From assembly GCF_028607085.1 (NCBI RefSeq), contig NZ_CP117411.1, forward strand, positions 3,162,001-3,226,000: a DNA stretch of 64,000 nt. The letters are read 5' to 3'. Numbering within the stretch: position 1 is the stretch's first letter; each line of letters starts with the position of its first letter. Under the pieces are notes generated by a model that did no database searches, was not told the origin of the DNA, and saw only the letters and a list, made by a program, of their open reading frames with translations. Below, piece by piece: positions 8,456 through 17,369 of the stretch. This stretch comes from Sphingomonas naphthae (lineage in GTDB: Bacteria > Pseudomonadota > Alphaproteobacteria > Sphingomonadales > Sphingomonadaceae). The translations under genes and the position numbers were made by a program.

Positions 8456-9067
8456 ATGTTCACGGGCATCATCACCGACGTCGGCACGATCCGCCAAGTC
8501 GAGCGACGCGGCGACCTGCACGTCACCATCGCCTGTTCGGCCGCGACCGCCGATGCCGATCTCGGCGCGTCGATCGCCTGTTCGGGCGTGTGCCTCACCG
8601 TCGTCGATCGCGGGCCGGGCTGGTTCGCGGTGGACATCTCGGCCGAGAGCGTCTCGCGCACGGCCGGCGCCCTGTGGGCCGAGGGCGCGCGCCTCAATCT
8701 GGAGCGCGCGCTGAAGGTGGGCGATGAACTCGGCGGCCATATCGTGACCGGCCATGTCGACGGCGTCGGCACGATCGTCGGCGTGGCGCCGGTTGGTGAC
8801 AGCTGGAAGGTGGACATCGCCGCCCCCGCGTCGCTCAGCGCCTATCTCGCCCCCAAGGGTTCGATCACCGTCGACGGCGTGTCGCTGACCGTGAACGCGG
8901 TGGACGACAAGCCCGATGGCGGCACCGTCTTTTCGCTCAACATCATCCCCCACACCGCCGACGTCACCACGCTCGACGCGCTCGAGCCCGGCCGCGCGGT
9001 CAATCTCGAGATCGACGTGCTGGCGCGTTACCTCGGCCGCATGGAGCAGCTTTGTCATGTCCGCTGA
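8456..9067 (+). CDS. ribE: Riboflavin synthase, alpha chain
   Basis: A 203-residue protein starting MFTGIITDVGTI, the hallmark N-terminus of riboflavin synthase. It consists of two lumazine-binding barrels: the first with ACSGVCLTVVD, the second with SITVDGVSLTVN. It dismutates two 6,7-dimethyl-8-ribityllumazine molecules to riboflavin and the pyrimidine precursor, as a trimer in the cytoplasm. It starts 9 bases after ribD and overlaps the next gene by 11 bases, so translation is probably coupled. Confidence 0.97.
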   Translation: MFTGIITDVGTIRQVERRGDLHVTIACSAATADADLGASIACSGVCLTVVDRGPGWFAVDISAESVSRTAGALWAEGARLNLERALKVGDELGGHIVTGHVDGVGTIVGVAPVGDSWKVDIAAPASLSAYLAPKGSITVDGVSLTVNAVDDKPDGGTVFSLNIIPHTADVTTLDALEPGRAVNLEIDVLARYLGRMEQLCHVR

Positions 9068-10223
9068 ACAGAAGGCCGCGCTCGGCCGCATCCGCCACGG
9101 CTTCCTTTCTTCGCCGGAAGAGATGATCGACGAGGCGCGCAACGGCCGCATGTTCATCCTGGTGGACGACGAGGACCGCGAGAATGAGGGCGACCTCATC
9201 ATCCCCGCGCAGATGGCGACACCCGACGCGATCAACTTCATGGCCAAATATGGCCGGGGCCTGATCTGCCTGGCCATGGCCAAGCCGAGGGTCGAGCAGC
9301 TGGGTCTCGGTCTGATGAGCCGCAACAACGGCACCCGCCACGAGACCGCCTTCACCACCTCGATCGAGGCGCGCGATGGGGTCACCACCGGCATTTCGGC
9401 GGCCGACCGCGCCCGCACGATCGCGGTCGCGATCGACGCCGGCAAGGGGCCGGAGCATATCGTGACGCCGGGCCATGTTTTCCCGCTGGTCGCGCGCGAT
9501 GGCGGCGTGCTGGTGCGCGCGGGCCATACCGAGGCGGCGGTGGATGTCGCGCGGCTGGCCGGGCTCAACCCTTCGGGCGTGATCTGCGAGATCATGAAGG
9601 ATGATGGCACGATGGCACGGCTCGACGATCTCGTCGCCTTCGCCCAGCTCCACGGCCTCAAGATCGGTACCATCCGCGATCTGATCGCCTATCGGCGCCG
9701 CCACGACCATCTCGTCGAGAAGCGCGCCGAGGTGAAGTTCCAGAGCAAGTGGGGCGGCGAGTGGACCGCCATGACCTTCTACAACAAGGCCACCGGCGAC
9801 GAGCAGATGGCGCTGGTGAAGGGCCGCATCGATCCCGCCAGGCCCACGCTCGTCCGCATGCACACCATGTCGATGCTGGTGGACGTGCTGGGCGAGGATT
9901 CGGACCGGTCGGGCATGCTGTCGCGTTCGATGGAGATGATCGCGGCCGAGGGCACGGGCGCCATCGTCGTCATCAACCGATCGATGAAGGGTTCGATGCT
10001 CCGCCAGATCGCGCTGCGCGCCGAGGGCAGGGACGTGGGCACCGCCGACGTCGAGGAATTGCGCGATTATGGCGTCGGCGCGCAGATTCTGACCGAGCTG
10101 GGCGTGCAGGACATGGTGCTGCTCACCAACACCCACCACACGCTCGTGGGCCTCGAGGGCTATGGCCTGTCGATCGTCGGCGAGCGCGCGATCGAGGGCA
10201 TCGGCCCGGAGGAGAATGACTGA
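9057..10223 (+). CDS. ribB: RibBX-type DHBP synthase with a degenerate GTP cyclohydrolase II-like domain
   Basis: A 388-residue protein. The N-terminal domain (about 1-205) is an intact 3,4-dihydroxy-2-butanone 4-phosphate synthase with the acidic loop [12 protein letters not shown] and [17 protein letters not shown]; it makes the four-carbon unit from ribulose 5-phosphate. The C-terminal domain resembles GTP cyclohydrolase II, but where the active enzyme has the zinc-binding FGSxRCDCG cysteines this protein reads [11 protein letters not shown], with no cysteine. The second domain should therefore not be an active cyclohydrolase. This matches the RibBX variant known in proteobacteria. A separate RibA would have to exist elsewhere. 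Start ATG 9057 lies inside the end of ribE. Confidence 0.93.
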   Translation: MSAEQKAALGRIRHGFLSSPEEMIDEARNGRMFILVDDEDRENEGDLIIPAQMATPDAINFMAKYGRGLICLAMAKPRVEQLGLGLMSRNNGTRHETAFTTSIEARDGVTTGISAADRARTIAVAIDAGKGPEHIVTPGHVFPLVARDGGVLVRAGHTEAAVDVARLAGLNPSGVICEIMKDDGTMARLDDLVAFAQLHGLKIGTIRDLIAYRRRHDHLVEKRAEVKFQSKWGGEWTAMTFYNKATGDEQMALVKGRIDPARPTLVRMHTMSMLVDVLGEDSDRSGMLSRSMEMIAAEGTGAIVVINRSMKGSMLRQIALRAEGRDVGTADVEELRDYGVGAQILTELGVQDMVLLTNTHHTLVGLEGYGLSIVGERAIEGIGPEEND

Positions 10224-10642
10224 TGGCCAAGTTCCTGATCGTCGAGGCGCGCTTCTACGACCATCTCAACGACCTGCTGATCGCGGGCGCGAAGGCCGCG
10301 ATCGAGGATGCGGGGCATAGCTGCGAGGTGGTGACGGTGCCGGGCGCGCTGGAAATCCCCGGCGCGGTGGCGATGGCGGCGGAAACCGGCCGCTACGACG
10401 GCTTCGTCGCGATCGGCGTGGTGATCCGGGGCGAGACCTATCATTTCGAGATCGTGGCGGGCGAAAGCGCGCGCGGCCTGATGGCGCTGTCGATGGACGG
10501 CGTGCCCTTGGGCAACGGCATCCTGACGGTGGAGAATGAGGCGCAGGCGCTGGTGCGTGCCAAGCCGACCGAGAAGGACAAGGGCGGCGAGGCGGCCAAG
10601 GCGGCGATCGCGATGCTGGAACTGAAGAGCCGCTTCGGCTGA
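10223..10642 (+). CDS. ribH: 6,7-dimethyl-8-ribityllumazine synthase
   Basis: A 139-residue lumazine synthase that joins the RibD product with the DHBP made by the preceding enzyme. It has the usual pattern: the N-terminal [15 protein letters not shown] (replacing the commoner FN motif), [34 protein letters not shown] with the catalytic-loop His, and the C-terminal [15 protein letters not shown]. It starts one base inside the previous stop (TGATG), closing the operon ribD-ribE-ribB-ribH. The order fits the pathway, except that no GTP cyclohydrolase II is present. Confidence 0.96.
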   Translation: MAKFLIVEARFYDHLNDLLIAGAKAAIEDAGHSCEVVTVPGALEIPGAVAMAAETGRYDGFVAIGVVIRGETYHFEIVAGESARGLMALSMDGVPLGNGILTVENEAQALVRAKPTEKDKGGEAAKAAIAMLELKSRFG

Positions 10643-10661
10643 TCCCGCACACCCGACCTTA

Positions 10662-10692
10662 TGCTCCGGCGAAGGCCGGAGCCCAGGGTTAC
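10662..10692. repeat. 31-bp repeat, copy 1 (exact inverted copy at 41254-41284)
   Basis: The sequence starting TGCTCCGGCGAAGGCCGGAG contains a CTCCGGC/GCCGGAG hairpin and continues CCCAGGGTTAC. The exact reverse complement of all 31 bases occurs at 41254-41284. It lies just after the rib operon and may also act as its stem-loop. Confidence 0.85.
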
Positions 10693-10751
10693 GGGGCGGG
10701 ACGTCGATACGGGCGGGCGGCTGGAATTGGTGGGGAGCGGACAGAGTCGGA

Positions 10752-11129
10752 TTAGCAGGGGCCATGCCAGTAAACGCTATGGCCTAGCTCCGACCAACAC
10801 TCCACAAGCATGGACAGGTTTTGTTTGTCGGTGGCAAATCCATATCCCCAGCCTCCGTCAAAGTATGGCTTCATCGTAATGTCCACCATACCTCCCATGA
10901 CAGTCACTGAATAGGGCTTGAGACTTGCAATTACCGGGGGCCACTTATCCTTCGGAATGTCGACGAAGTATGATGCGGCACCTACCGGATGGCTCATCAT
11001 TAAACGCTGGGACTCTGCTGCAACAGCTTTCAATCTGGCCTGATCGTGCGTCGGGTGCGGGAAAGAAGCGTATATTGCGACCGCTATCAAGCTCGCAATG
11101 GGGACCGCTATCTGTAAGAACCCCCGCAA
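10752..11129 (-). CDS. Hypothetical membrane-anchored protein, atypical composition
   Basis: A 125-residue protein with an N-terminal hydrophobic segment (FLQIAVPIASLIAVAIYASF), either a membrane anchor or an uncleaved signal, and a soluble rest ending in ELGHSVYWHGPC. No family recognised. The base composition is visibly lower in GC than its neighbours, and the gene sits between repeats (10662-10692 and 11207-11313), which suggests recent acquisition. It is transcribed against the rib operon. Confidence 0.6.
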   Translation of the reverse strand: MRGFLQIAVPIASLIAVAIYASFPHPTHDQARLKAVAAESQRLMMSHPVGAASYFVDIPKDKWPPVIASLKPYSVTVMGGMVDITMKPYFDGGWGYGFATDKQNLSMLVECWSELGHSVYWHGPC

Positions 11130-11206
11130 TTTGGCTTCTCCACCGCCATGAGTTTGTCAGCACCCTTCCGACAATCGAGCTTAAAGCGGCATCCTATGTC
11201 CGCAAG

Positions 11207-11313
11207 TGGGGCGATAGCCGTCATGCCGGACTTGGTCCGGCATCCACAGCATCCCGCAGGATCAGGCCGATGCGCAAGCGGTGCCGTGGATGCCGGAACA
11301 CGTCCGGCATGAT
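11207..11313. repeat. Composite intergenic repeat with near-perfect inverted arms
   Basis: Begins with TGGGGCGATAGCCGTCAT, an 18-base string repeated exactly near 62287-62304. It is followed by a large inverted repeat: GCCGGACTTGGTCCGGCAT with CCAC after it (about 11220-11247), and its counterpart GTGGATGCCGGAACACG with TCCGGCATGAT (about 11286-11313). It borders the atypical gene at 10752-11129 and precedes the prmA stop, so it may end transcription from both sides. Confidence 0.8.
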
Positions 11314-11321
11314 GGGTGGGG

Positions 11322-12236
11322 TTATTTCCTCAATCGCAATGTCGGCCAGTCGCCCCGCGTGTTGCGGTCCACCGGGGTGAGGCCCTGCGCGACATAGGCC
11401 GCCGTCACAGCCTCCGCCTGCGTATCCAGCAGCCCCGCCAGCACGATCGAGCCGCCCGGCGCCAGCGCGCCGGCCAGATCGGGCGCCAGATCGATCAGCG
11501 GCCCGGCGAGGATGTTGGCGATGACGAGGTCGTAGGGCGCCGCCGCCTGCAGGGCCGGATCGTCGAGGCCGGGGGCTGTCACCAGCAGCATCGCATCGGC
11601 GGGGATGGCGTTGGCGGCCATGTTCTCCGCCGTCACGTCGATCGAGATCGGATCGATATCCGAGGCCGCATAACGCGCATCGGGCCAGAGCGCGCGGGCG
11701 GCGAAGGCGAGGAGGCCGGTGCCGGTGCCGACATCGATCACCCGATCGAAGCGGAGGCCCTCTCCCGCCATGCGATCGAGCATTTCCAGGCAGCCCGTCG
11801 TGGTCTCGTGATGGCCGGTGCCGAAAGCGCGGCCCGCCTCGATATGGAAGGTGACGGCGCCGTCGGGCGCGGTGCCGGCGTGGGCGGCGGTGTGGACGTA
11901 GAAGCGGCCGGCGCGGATCGGCTCGAGGAAGGCCTGGCTCAGCGTCACCCAATCCTGATCCTCGACCGGCTCGGGCGCGGCGGCGATGGCGGCGGCGCTC
12001 GGCACCAGCGACCGGACCAGCGCCAAGGCGTCGGCCTCCGGCTCGCCCTCGAAGTAAGCGTCCAGCTGCCAGTCGTCGGGGCGATCGGGATCGGGCTCGC
12101 TCGTCATCAGGACGGGCGGGTTGTCCAATATCTCGATCTCGGGCACCTCGCCCGCCAGCCGCTCGGCCTCGGCCTTGGTGCAGGGCAGGGTCAGCTTCCA
12201 GCTCTGCGGCGCCTGGGTCTTCCATTCAGCGGACAT
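11322..12236 (-). CDS. prmA: Ribosomal protein L11 methyltransferase
   Basis: A 304-residue SAM-dependent methyltransferase that trimethylates lysines and the N-terminus of ribosomal protein L11. It has an N-terminal substrate-recognition domain and a Rossmann methyltransferase domain with AFGTGHHETT (137-146), DVGTGTG (168-174) and the late NIL motif (IANILAGPL), all diagnostic of PrmA. Its start overlaps the end of the upstream SDR gene by 11 bases, so the two are co-transcribed. Confidence 0.93.
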   Translation of the reverse strand: MSAEWKTQAPQSWKLTLPCTKAEAERLAGEVPEIEILDNPPVLMTSEPDPDRPDDWQLDAYFEGEPEADALALVRSLVPSAAAIAAAPEPVEDQDWVTLSQAFLEPIRAGRFYVHTAAHAGTAPDGAVTFHIEAGRAFGTGHHETTTGCLEMLDRMAGEGLRFDRVIDVGTGTGLLAFAARALWPDARYAASDIDPISIDVTAENMAANAIPADAMLLVTAPGLDDPALQAAAPYDLVIANILAGPLIDLAPDLAGALAPGGSIVLAGLLDTQAEAVTAAYVAQGLTPVDRNTRGDWPTLRLRK

Positions 12237-12936
12237 AAGAGGCTCCGTTCACGTCGATCGCGGCTCCGGTCATGGAGGGCGGGGCCTCCAGCGCGAGGAA
12301 GCGCACCGTCGTCGCCACTTCCTCCGGGCTCGCCACCCGACCGAGCGGGATGTCGGCGAGCAATTTGTCGCCGCCGCGCGCCGCGAGATAATCGTCAGCC
12401 ATGCCGGTCAGGGTGAAGCCGGGGCAGACCGCGAAGGCCAATATGCCCTGCCCCGCATAGCCGCGCGCGATCGACTTGGTCATGCCCATCATCCCCGCCT
12501 TGGAGGCGGCATAATGCCAGTGCGCCGGCGAATCGCCGCGATAGGCGGCGCGGCTGGCGACGTTGACGATCCGGCCGCCCTCCCCCCGCGCCTGAAAGTG
12601 CAGCACCGCGCGGCGGCACAATTCGGCCGAGGCGGTGAGGTTGACCTGCATCGTCCGCGCCCAGCTGGCCGACCAGTCGGCGTCCGCCCCGTCGAGCGGC
12701 GCGGCCTCGAAGATGCCGGCGTTGTTGACGAGGATATCGATCCGCCCGTCGAGCGCGTCGAGCGCCGTATCCCACAAAGCGGCGGGGGCGGCGGGATCGG
12801 TGAAGTCGGACGCGATCTGGCCGTCTCCGCCGGCGGTGGACTGGCCGACGAGGCGGACATCGTCCCGATCGAAGGCGGCATGGATGGCGGCGCCGATGCC
12901 GCGGCTGGTGCCGGTGGCGAGGATATGGAGGGTCAT
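12226..12936 (-). CDS. Short-chain dehydrogenase/reductase family oxidoreductase
   Basis: A 236-residue classical SDR: the cofactor glycine motif TGTSRGIG near residue 8, NNAG at 71-74, catalytic S128, Y142 and K146 (YAASK), and the PGF after the active site. It would use NAD(P)H to reduce or oxidise a carbonyl or alcohol group. The protein resembles FabG-like oxidoreductases, but the substrate is unknown. It is the upstream gene of a two-gene unit with prmA (11-base overlap). Confidence 0.88.
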   Translation of the reverse strand: MTLHILATGTSRGIGAAIHAAFDRDDVRLVGQSTAGGDGQIASDFTDPAAPAALWDTALDALDGRIDILVNNAGIFEAAPLDGADADWSASWARTMQVNLTASAELCRRAVLHFQARGEGGRIVNVASRAAYRGDSPAHWHYAASKAGMMGMTKSIARGYAGQGILAFAVCPGFTLTGMADDYLAARGGDKLLADIPLGRVASPEEVATTVRFLALEAPPSMTGAAIDVNGASYVR

Positions 12937-13141
12937 CCCCGCGCCGTTACGGGTTTCGGTCGGGCGGGGGAAGTGGTGGATGTCGGCTGGTCCGCCGCCC
13001 CGGCCGATGCAAAACCCCGGCCACTACGTCCAAACGTGGGGCGATGATTAATATATAGCCCCAACGACCTGATGCTCAAGGTCGCATGTCGTCAGGCAGA
13101 TGAGCGGTTTTTGTTTGATCCGGTTTTCGCCGGATCAGCTG

Positions 13142-14512
13142 TTACGCCGCGATCTTGCTCACGAATTCGCCGGTGATCGTCTCCAGCTCGCCGAGCTTGG
13201 AATTGACCTGCGCGAAGCCAGAGTCGAGCCGGTCGATCTCCCCCGCGACGCCGACCGTGTCGGATCGGATCGCGGCGATGGTGGTGGACATCGAATCGGC
13301 GGCCAGCGCGGTCTCGTCGACGGCGGCAGTGATGGCGGTCACGGTTTGCGCCTGGATCTCCATGGCCTCGCGGATGCGCTGGGCGGCGGTCTGCACCTCG
13401 CCCACCGTGTCGCGGATATTGCCGTTGGCGTCGACCGTCTGGCGGGTGGCCGCCTGGATCGCGGAAATCTTGGCGGCGATGTCGTCGGTGGCGCGCGCGG
13501 TCTGGTTGGCGAGGCTCTTCACCTCCTGCGCGACGACCGCGAAGCCCCGGCCGGCGTCGCCCGCGCGCGCCGCCTCGATCGTGGCGTTGAGCGCCAGCAG
13601 ATTGGTCTGGCCGGCGATGTCGCGGATGAGGCCGAGGATCGATTCGATCGCCAGCGCGTGACCGGACAGCACGCCCGACACGGTGACGGCCTGCGCCGAC
13701 TGGCCGGCGGCGCGCGTCGCGATATCGGCGGCGACCTCGACCTGGCCGCGCGCTTCCTCGATCGCACGGATCAGGCCGGCGGCGGTCTGGGCGGCTTCCC
13801 GCATGGCGACCGCCGATTGCTCGGCGGCGGCCGCGACTTCGCTGGTCTTGTCGAGCATGCCGCGCGCGGCGGCGGCGGTGGTGACGGTCTGGTGACGCAG
13901 GTCGCCCGCGTCCGCCACCGTGTGGCGCAGCGTGCCGAGCATCGTGTCGCGGAAGGCGTCACCCGCGTCGATGCGCGCGGTGGCGGCGTTGTGGCGATCG
14001 ATCGCCGCCCATTGCGCACCCATGATCTCGATCTCGATGCAGGTCAGCCGCTGCGCCGTCTCGATCGAGGCGCGCAGGCCCGCCGGATCGGCGGCCAGCG
14101 CGGTGTGGAAGGCCGCCACAAGCGCGCCGCCATGGCGCGACACGAGATCGATGATCCGCAGCGGCGGGATGCCGAGGCGGTGGGCCGTGCGCGCCATCCG
14201 CGCCACCCGGTCGATCCAGGCGGCGTCGATCGGCGTGGTATAGCTCTGCCGCGTGCCGGAAACCGACGAGGCGACATAGGCCTCGCGCTGGGCGGGCGAG
14301 ACGGCGTGACCATAGGTTTCGGCCAGATCGGCCATCTTCGGCCAATATTCGTGCGCCACCGACAGCAGGGTGACCGAGGCGCGATCCCAGTGCGCGGCCA
14401 GCTCGCCGCGCAGATGATCGCCCGGATTATAGACGGTGAGTCGCTGGGCCACCTCGTCCGGCGACAGGCCGGCGATCCCGTCGGCGCCGACAGCCATGCC
14501 CAGATCGATCAT
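13142..14512 (-). CDS. Globin-coupled methyl-accepting chemotaxis protein (HemAT-like)
   Basis: A 456-residue protein with no membrane span. Residues about 1-170 form a protoglobin/globin-coupled sensor domain; the segment [12 protein letters not shown] has H111 at the place of the heme-proximal histidine of HemAT proteins. The C-terminal half is an MCP signalling domain with the conserved hairpin tip ([20 protein letters not shown], then [12 protein letters not shown]). It should be a soluble oxygen or gas sensor that talks to CheA/CheW. I chose the ATG at 14512 ([11 protein letters not shown]); an upstream extension adds only unlikely sequence. No other chemotaxis gene is in the window. Confidence 0.9.
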   Translation of the reverse strand: MIDLGMAVGADGIAGLSPDEVAQRLTVYNPGDHLRGELAAHWDRASVTLLSVAHEYWPKMADLAETYGHAVSPAQREAYVASSVSGTRQSYTTPIDAAWIDRVARMARTAHRLGIPPLRIIDLVSRHGGALVAAFHTALAADPAGLRASIETAQRLTCIEIEIMGAQWAAIDRHNAATARIDAGDAFRDTMLGTLRHTVADAGDLRHQTVTTAAAARGMLDKTSEVAAAAEQSAVAMREAAQTAAGLIRAIEEARGQVEVAADIATRAAGQSAQAVTVSGVLSGHALAIESILGLIRDIAGQTNLLALNATIEAARAGDAGRGFAVVAQEVKSLANQTARATDDIAAKISAIQAATRQTVDANGNIRDTVGEVQTAAQRIREAMEIQAQTVTAITAAVDETALAADSMSTTIAAIRSDTVGVAGEIDRLDSGFAQVNSKLGELETITGEFVSKIAA

Positions 14513-14660
14513 TCCCGCATCTCCCGATATTCGTCGGAGCGATCGATAGGCGGGGAAGGTAAACAGACCGTTAGCCCCGATGCGTGCGGTGCAGCAGAAT
14601 GGTTGCGCGCACGGCATATCCGGCTAAAGGACCATCCTGCCTTGGATCTGGGGAGACATC

Positions 14661-15101
14661 ATGGCGCGCAATCCGGGTCGGCCGCTTTCGCCGCACCTCA
14701 CCATCTGGAAATGGGGGCCGGCCATGCTGGTTTCCATCCTGCACCGTGCGACCGGCACGGCGCTGGCGATCGGCGGCGGTATCATCTTCGTGTGGTGGCT
14801 CGCGGCCGCCGCCGGCGGCCCTGAATCCTACGCGACCTTCTCGCACTGGATCTACCATGCCGACCGCATGCGCGTGACGGCGGACCTCGCCACTTTGGTC
14901 AACGTGCTGGCGCGCCTCGCCGCGATCGCCTTCACCTGGGCCTTCTTCCAGCACATGTTCTCGGGGCTCCGCCATTTCGTGCTGGATACGGGCGCCGGCT
15001 ATGAGCTGAAGACCAACAAGACCTGGTCGATCGCCACCATCATCGGTTCGGTGGTGGTGACGGTGGCGCTGCTGCCGATCATCCTGAAGGGGGTCATCTG
15101 A
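14661..15101 (+). CDS. sdhC: Succinate dehydrogenase, cytochrome b556 subunit
   Basis: A 146-residue membrane anchor subunit of respiratory complex II. It shows the family signature near the N-terminus (RPLSPHLTIWKWGPAM, then SILHRATGTAL with the quinone-site Ser and the HR pair), three membrane spans, and the heme-ligand region FFQHMFSGLRHFVLDTG. A strong ribosome-binding site (GGGGAG) precedes the ATG. Its stop overlaps the start of sdhD by one base. Confidence 0.96.
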   Translation: MARNPGRPLSPHLTIWKWGPAMLVSILHRATGTALAIGGGIIFVWWLAAAAGGPESYATFSHWIYHADRMRVTADLATLVNVLARLAAIAFTWAFFQHMFSGLRHFVLDTGAGYELKTNKTWSIATIIGSVVVTVALLPIILKGVI

Positions 15102-15508
15102 TGGGTAACGGCACCGGCATCGGCCGCGTTCGCGGCCTCGGCTCGGCCAAGCATGGCGCGTCCCACTGGTGGCGCCAGCGGCTGACGGCGGGCGGCAACC
15201 TGCTGCTCGTCACCTGGTTCGTCTTCTCGCTGTTCCGCCTGCCGCTGGTCGATCCGGCGACGGGCGCGCTCAGCCACAAGGTGATCGTGGAGTGGCTGTC
15301 CTCGCCCTACGTGGCGGTGGCGCTGCTACTGATGACGATCAACGTCTTCGCGCACCTCAAGATGGGCCTCCAGGTGTTCATCGAGGATTACACGCATGAC
15401 CAGAGCCGCATCGCCGCGCTCGTCGTGCTGACGCTCTATTCGGTGGCGGCCGGTGCGCTCGCCGTCTTCTCGATCCTCAAGATCGCTTTCGGGGGAGTTC
15501 CGGCGTAA
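15101..15508 (+). CDS. sdhD: Succinate dehydrogenase, hydrophobic membrane anchor subunit
   Basis: A 135-residue protein with three membrane spans. The heme and quinone region is [16 protein letters not shown], typical of alphaproteobacterial SdhD. Together with SdhC it binds heme b and forms the ubiquinone site. Start and stop overlap by one base with sdhC and sdhA respectively, showing tight translational coupling. Confidence 0.95.
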   Translation: MGNGTGIGRVRGLGSAKHGASHWWRQRLTAGGNLLLVTWFVFSLFRLPLVDPATGALSHKVIVEWLSSPYVAVALLLMTINVFAHLKMGLQVFIEDYTHDQSRIAALVVLTLYSVAAGALAVFSILKIAFGGVPA

Positions 15509-17310
15509 TGGCCGAGGCCTACAAGATCATCGACCATCTGTATGACGCAGTGGTCGTGGGTGCCGGCGGCTCCGGCCTGCGCGCGACGATGGGCTGCGCC
15601 GAGAAGGGCCTCAAGACGGCCTGCATCACCAAGGTGTTCCCCACCCGCAGCCACACCGTGGCCGCGCAGGGCGGCATCGCCGCGAGCCTTGGCAACAATT
15701 CGCCGGATCACTGGACCTGGCACATGTTCGATACCGTCAAGGGTTCGGACTGGCTCGGCGACCAGGACGCGATCGAATATATGGTGCGCGAGGCGCCGGC
15801 GGCCGTGATCGAGCTGGAACAGGCGGGCATGCCGTTCAGCCGCAACAACAACGGCACGATCTACCAGCGCCCCTTTGGCGGCCACATGCAGAATATGGGC
15901 GCCGGCCCGCCCGTGCAGCGCACCTGCGCCGCCGCCGACCGCACCGGCCACGCCATGCTCCACGCGCTCTATCAGCAGAGCCTGAAGTATGACGCCGACT
16001 TCTACGTCGAATATTTCGCGCTCGACCTCATCATGGAGGGCGGCGAGTGCAAGGGCGTGATCGCGCTGTGCATGGAAGACGGCACGATCCACCGCTTCCG
16101 TTCGCACGCCGTCGTGCTGGCGACGGGCGGCTCGGGCCGCACCTATTTCTCCGCCACCTCGGCCCATACCTGCACCGGCGACGGCGGCGGCATGGTGCTG
16201 CGTGCGGGCCTGCCGCTTCAGGACATGGAGTTCGTCCAGTTCCACCCCACCGGCATCTACGGCGCGGGCGTCCTCATCACCGAGGGTGCACGCGGCGAGG
16301 GCGGCTATCTCACCAATTCGGAAGGGGAGCGCTTCATGGAGCGCTACGCCCCGTCCGCCAAGGATCTGGCGTCGCGCGACGTGGTCGCCCGTTCGATGGC
16401 GGCCGAGATGCGCGAAGGCCGCGGCGTCGGCGAGCATGGCGATTACATCTACCTGCACCTCGATCATATCGATCCCAAGGTGCTGGCCGAGCGCCTGCCC
16501 GGCATCACCGAGACCGGCAAGATCTTCGCCGGCGTCGATCTGACCCGCCAGCCGCTGCCCGTCACGCCCACCGTCCATTACAATATGGGCGGCGTGCCGT
16601 GTAACTATCATGGCGAGGTCGTCACCCTGAAGGATGGCAACCCGGACACCGTCGTCCCCGGCCTGTTCGCCGTGGGCGAAGCGGCCTGCGTGTCGGTCCA
16701 TGGCGCCAACCGCCTGGGCTCCAATTCGCTGATCGATCTGGTGGTGTTCGGCCGCGCGACCGGCTTCCGCATCGCGGAACTCGTCAAGCCGATGAGCAAG
16801 CACGGCCCGGTCGTGACCGAAGCCGACGACAAGGCGCTCGGCCGGCTCGACCATTATCGCAATGCCAAGGGCGCCACGCCCACCGCGCAGATCCGCCTCG
16901 ACATGCAGCGCACCATGCAGAAGCATTGCGCGGTGTTCCGCGACACGGCGCTGCTGCGCGAGGGCCAGGCGAAGATCGACGTCACCTATTCGACCTTGCA
17001 GGATGTCGGCGTCACCGATCGCTCGATGATCTGGAACACCGATCTGGTCGAGACGCTCGAGCTGGACAACATGCTGCCGCAGGCGGTGGTGACGATGCAT
17101 TCGGCCGCCAACCGCAAGGAAAGCCGCGGCGCCCACATGCACGAGGACTTCCCCAATCGCGACGACGCGAACTGGATGAAGCACACCATCTCGTGGTTCG
17201 GCGGCACGCAGGGCAAGGGCGGCCAGGTCACCCTCGATTACCGCCCGGTGCACGATTACACGCTCACCGACGAGGCGGAGTACATCAAGCCGAAGGCGCG
17301 CGTTTACTAA
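15508..17310 (+). CDS. sdhA: Succinate dehydrogenase, flavoprotein subunit
   Basis: A 600-residue catalytic subunit oxidising succinate to fumarate. It has the FAD-binding GAGGSGLRA at about 18-26, the [10 protein letters not shown] motif in which H49 carries covalent FAD, and the active-site segment [10 protein letters not shown]. Length is normal. The operon is sdhC-sdhD-sdhA; the iron-sulfur subunit gene sdhB, usually next, is absent, because a terminator and an opposite-strand gene follow directly. Confidence 0.98.
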   Translation: MAEAYKIIDHLYDAVVVGAGGSGLRATMGCAEKGLKTACITKVFPTRSHTVAAQGGIAASLGNNSPDHWTWHMFDTVKGSDWLGDQDAIEYMVREAPAAVIELEQAGMPFSRNNNGTIYQRPFGGHMQNMGAGPPVQRTCAAADRTGHAMLHALYQQSLKYDADFYVEYFALDLIMEGGECKGVIALCMEDGTIHRFRSHAVVLATGGSGRTYFSATSAHTCTGDGGGMVLRAGLPLQDMEFVQFHPTGIYGAGVLITEGARGEGGYLTNSEGERFMERYAPSAKDLASRDVVARSMAAEMREGRGVGEHGDYIYLHLDHIDPKVLAERLPGITETGKIFAGVDLTRQPLPVTPTVHYNMGGVPCNYHGEVVTLKDGNPDTVVPGLFAVGEAACVSVHGANRLGSNSLIDLVVFGRATGFRIAELVKPMSKHGPVVTEADDKALGRLDHYRNAKGATPTAQIRLDMQRTMQKHCAVFRDTALLREGQAKIDVTYSTLQDVGVTDRSMIWNTDLVETLELDNMLPQAVVTMHSAANRKESRGAHMHEDFPNRDDANWMKHTISWFGGTQGKGGQVTLDYRPVHDYTLTDEAEYIKPKARVY

Positions 17311-17335
17311 GCGCCGCGCTCAGGCTGGAGACCCG

Positions 17336-17369
17336 ATCCCCCGCTCCCACCGGAGCGGGGGATTTTATT
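17336..17369 (+). terminator. Rho-independent terminator of the sdh operon
   Basis: A perfect 12-bp stem (ATCCCCCGCTCC pairing with GGAGCGGGGGAT) around a 4-base loop, followed on the plus strand by TTTATT. It lies 26 bases after the sdhA stop. It overlaps the last codons of the convergent efflux gene at 17365. Confidence 0.9.

Noticed and set aside
7415-9673. 752-residue minus-strand open frame over the rib operon
   Set aside because: High GC leaves long antisense frames without stops; the rib proteins on the plus strand are unmistakable.
13119-13138. Hairpin GATCCGG/CCGGATC after the chemoreceptor gene as a terminator
   Set aside because: The stem exists but in the gene's direction it is followed by AAACAAAAACC, not a T tract.
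15436-17253. 605-residue minus-strand open frame across sdhA
   Set aside because: It is the antisense shadow of sdhA.
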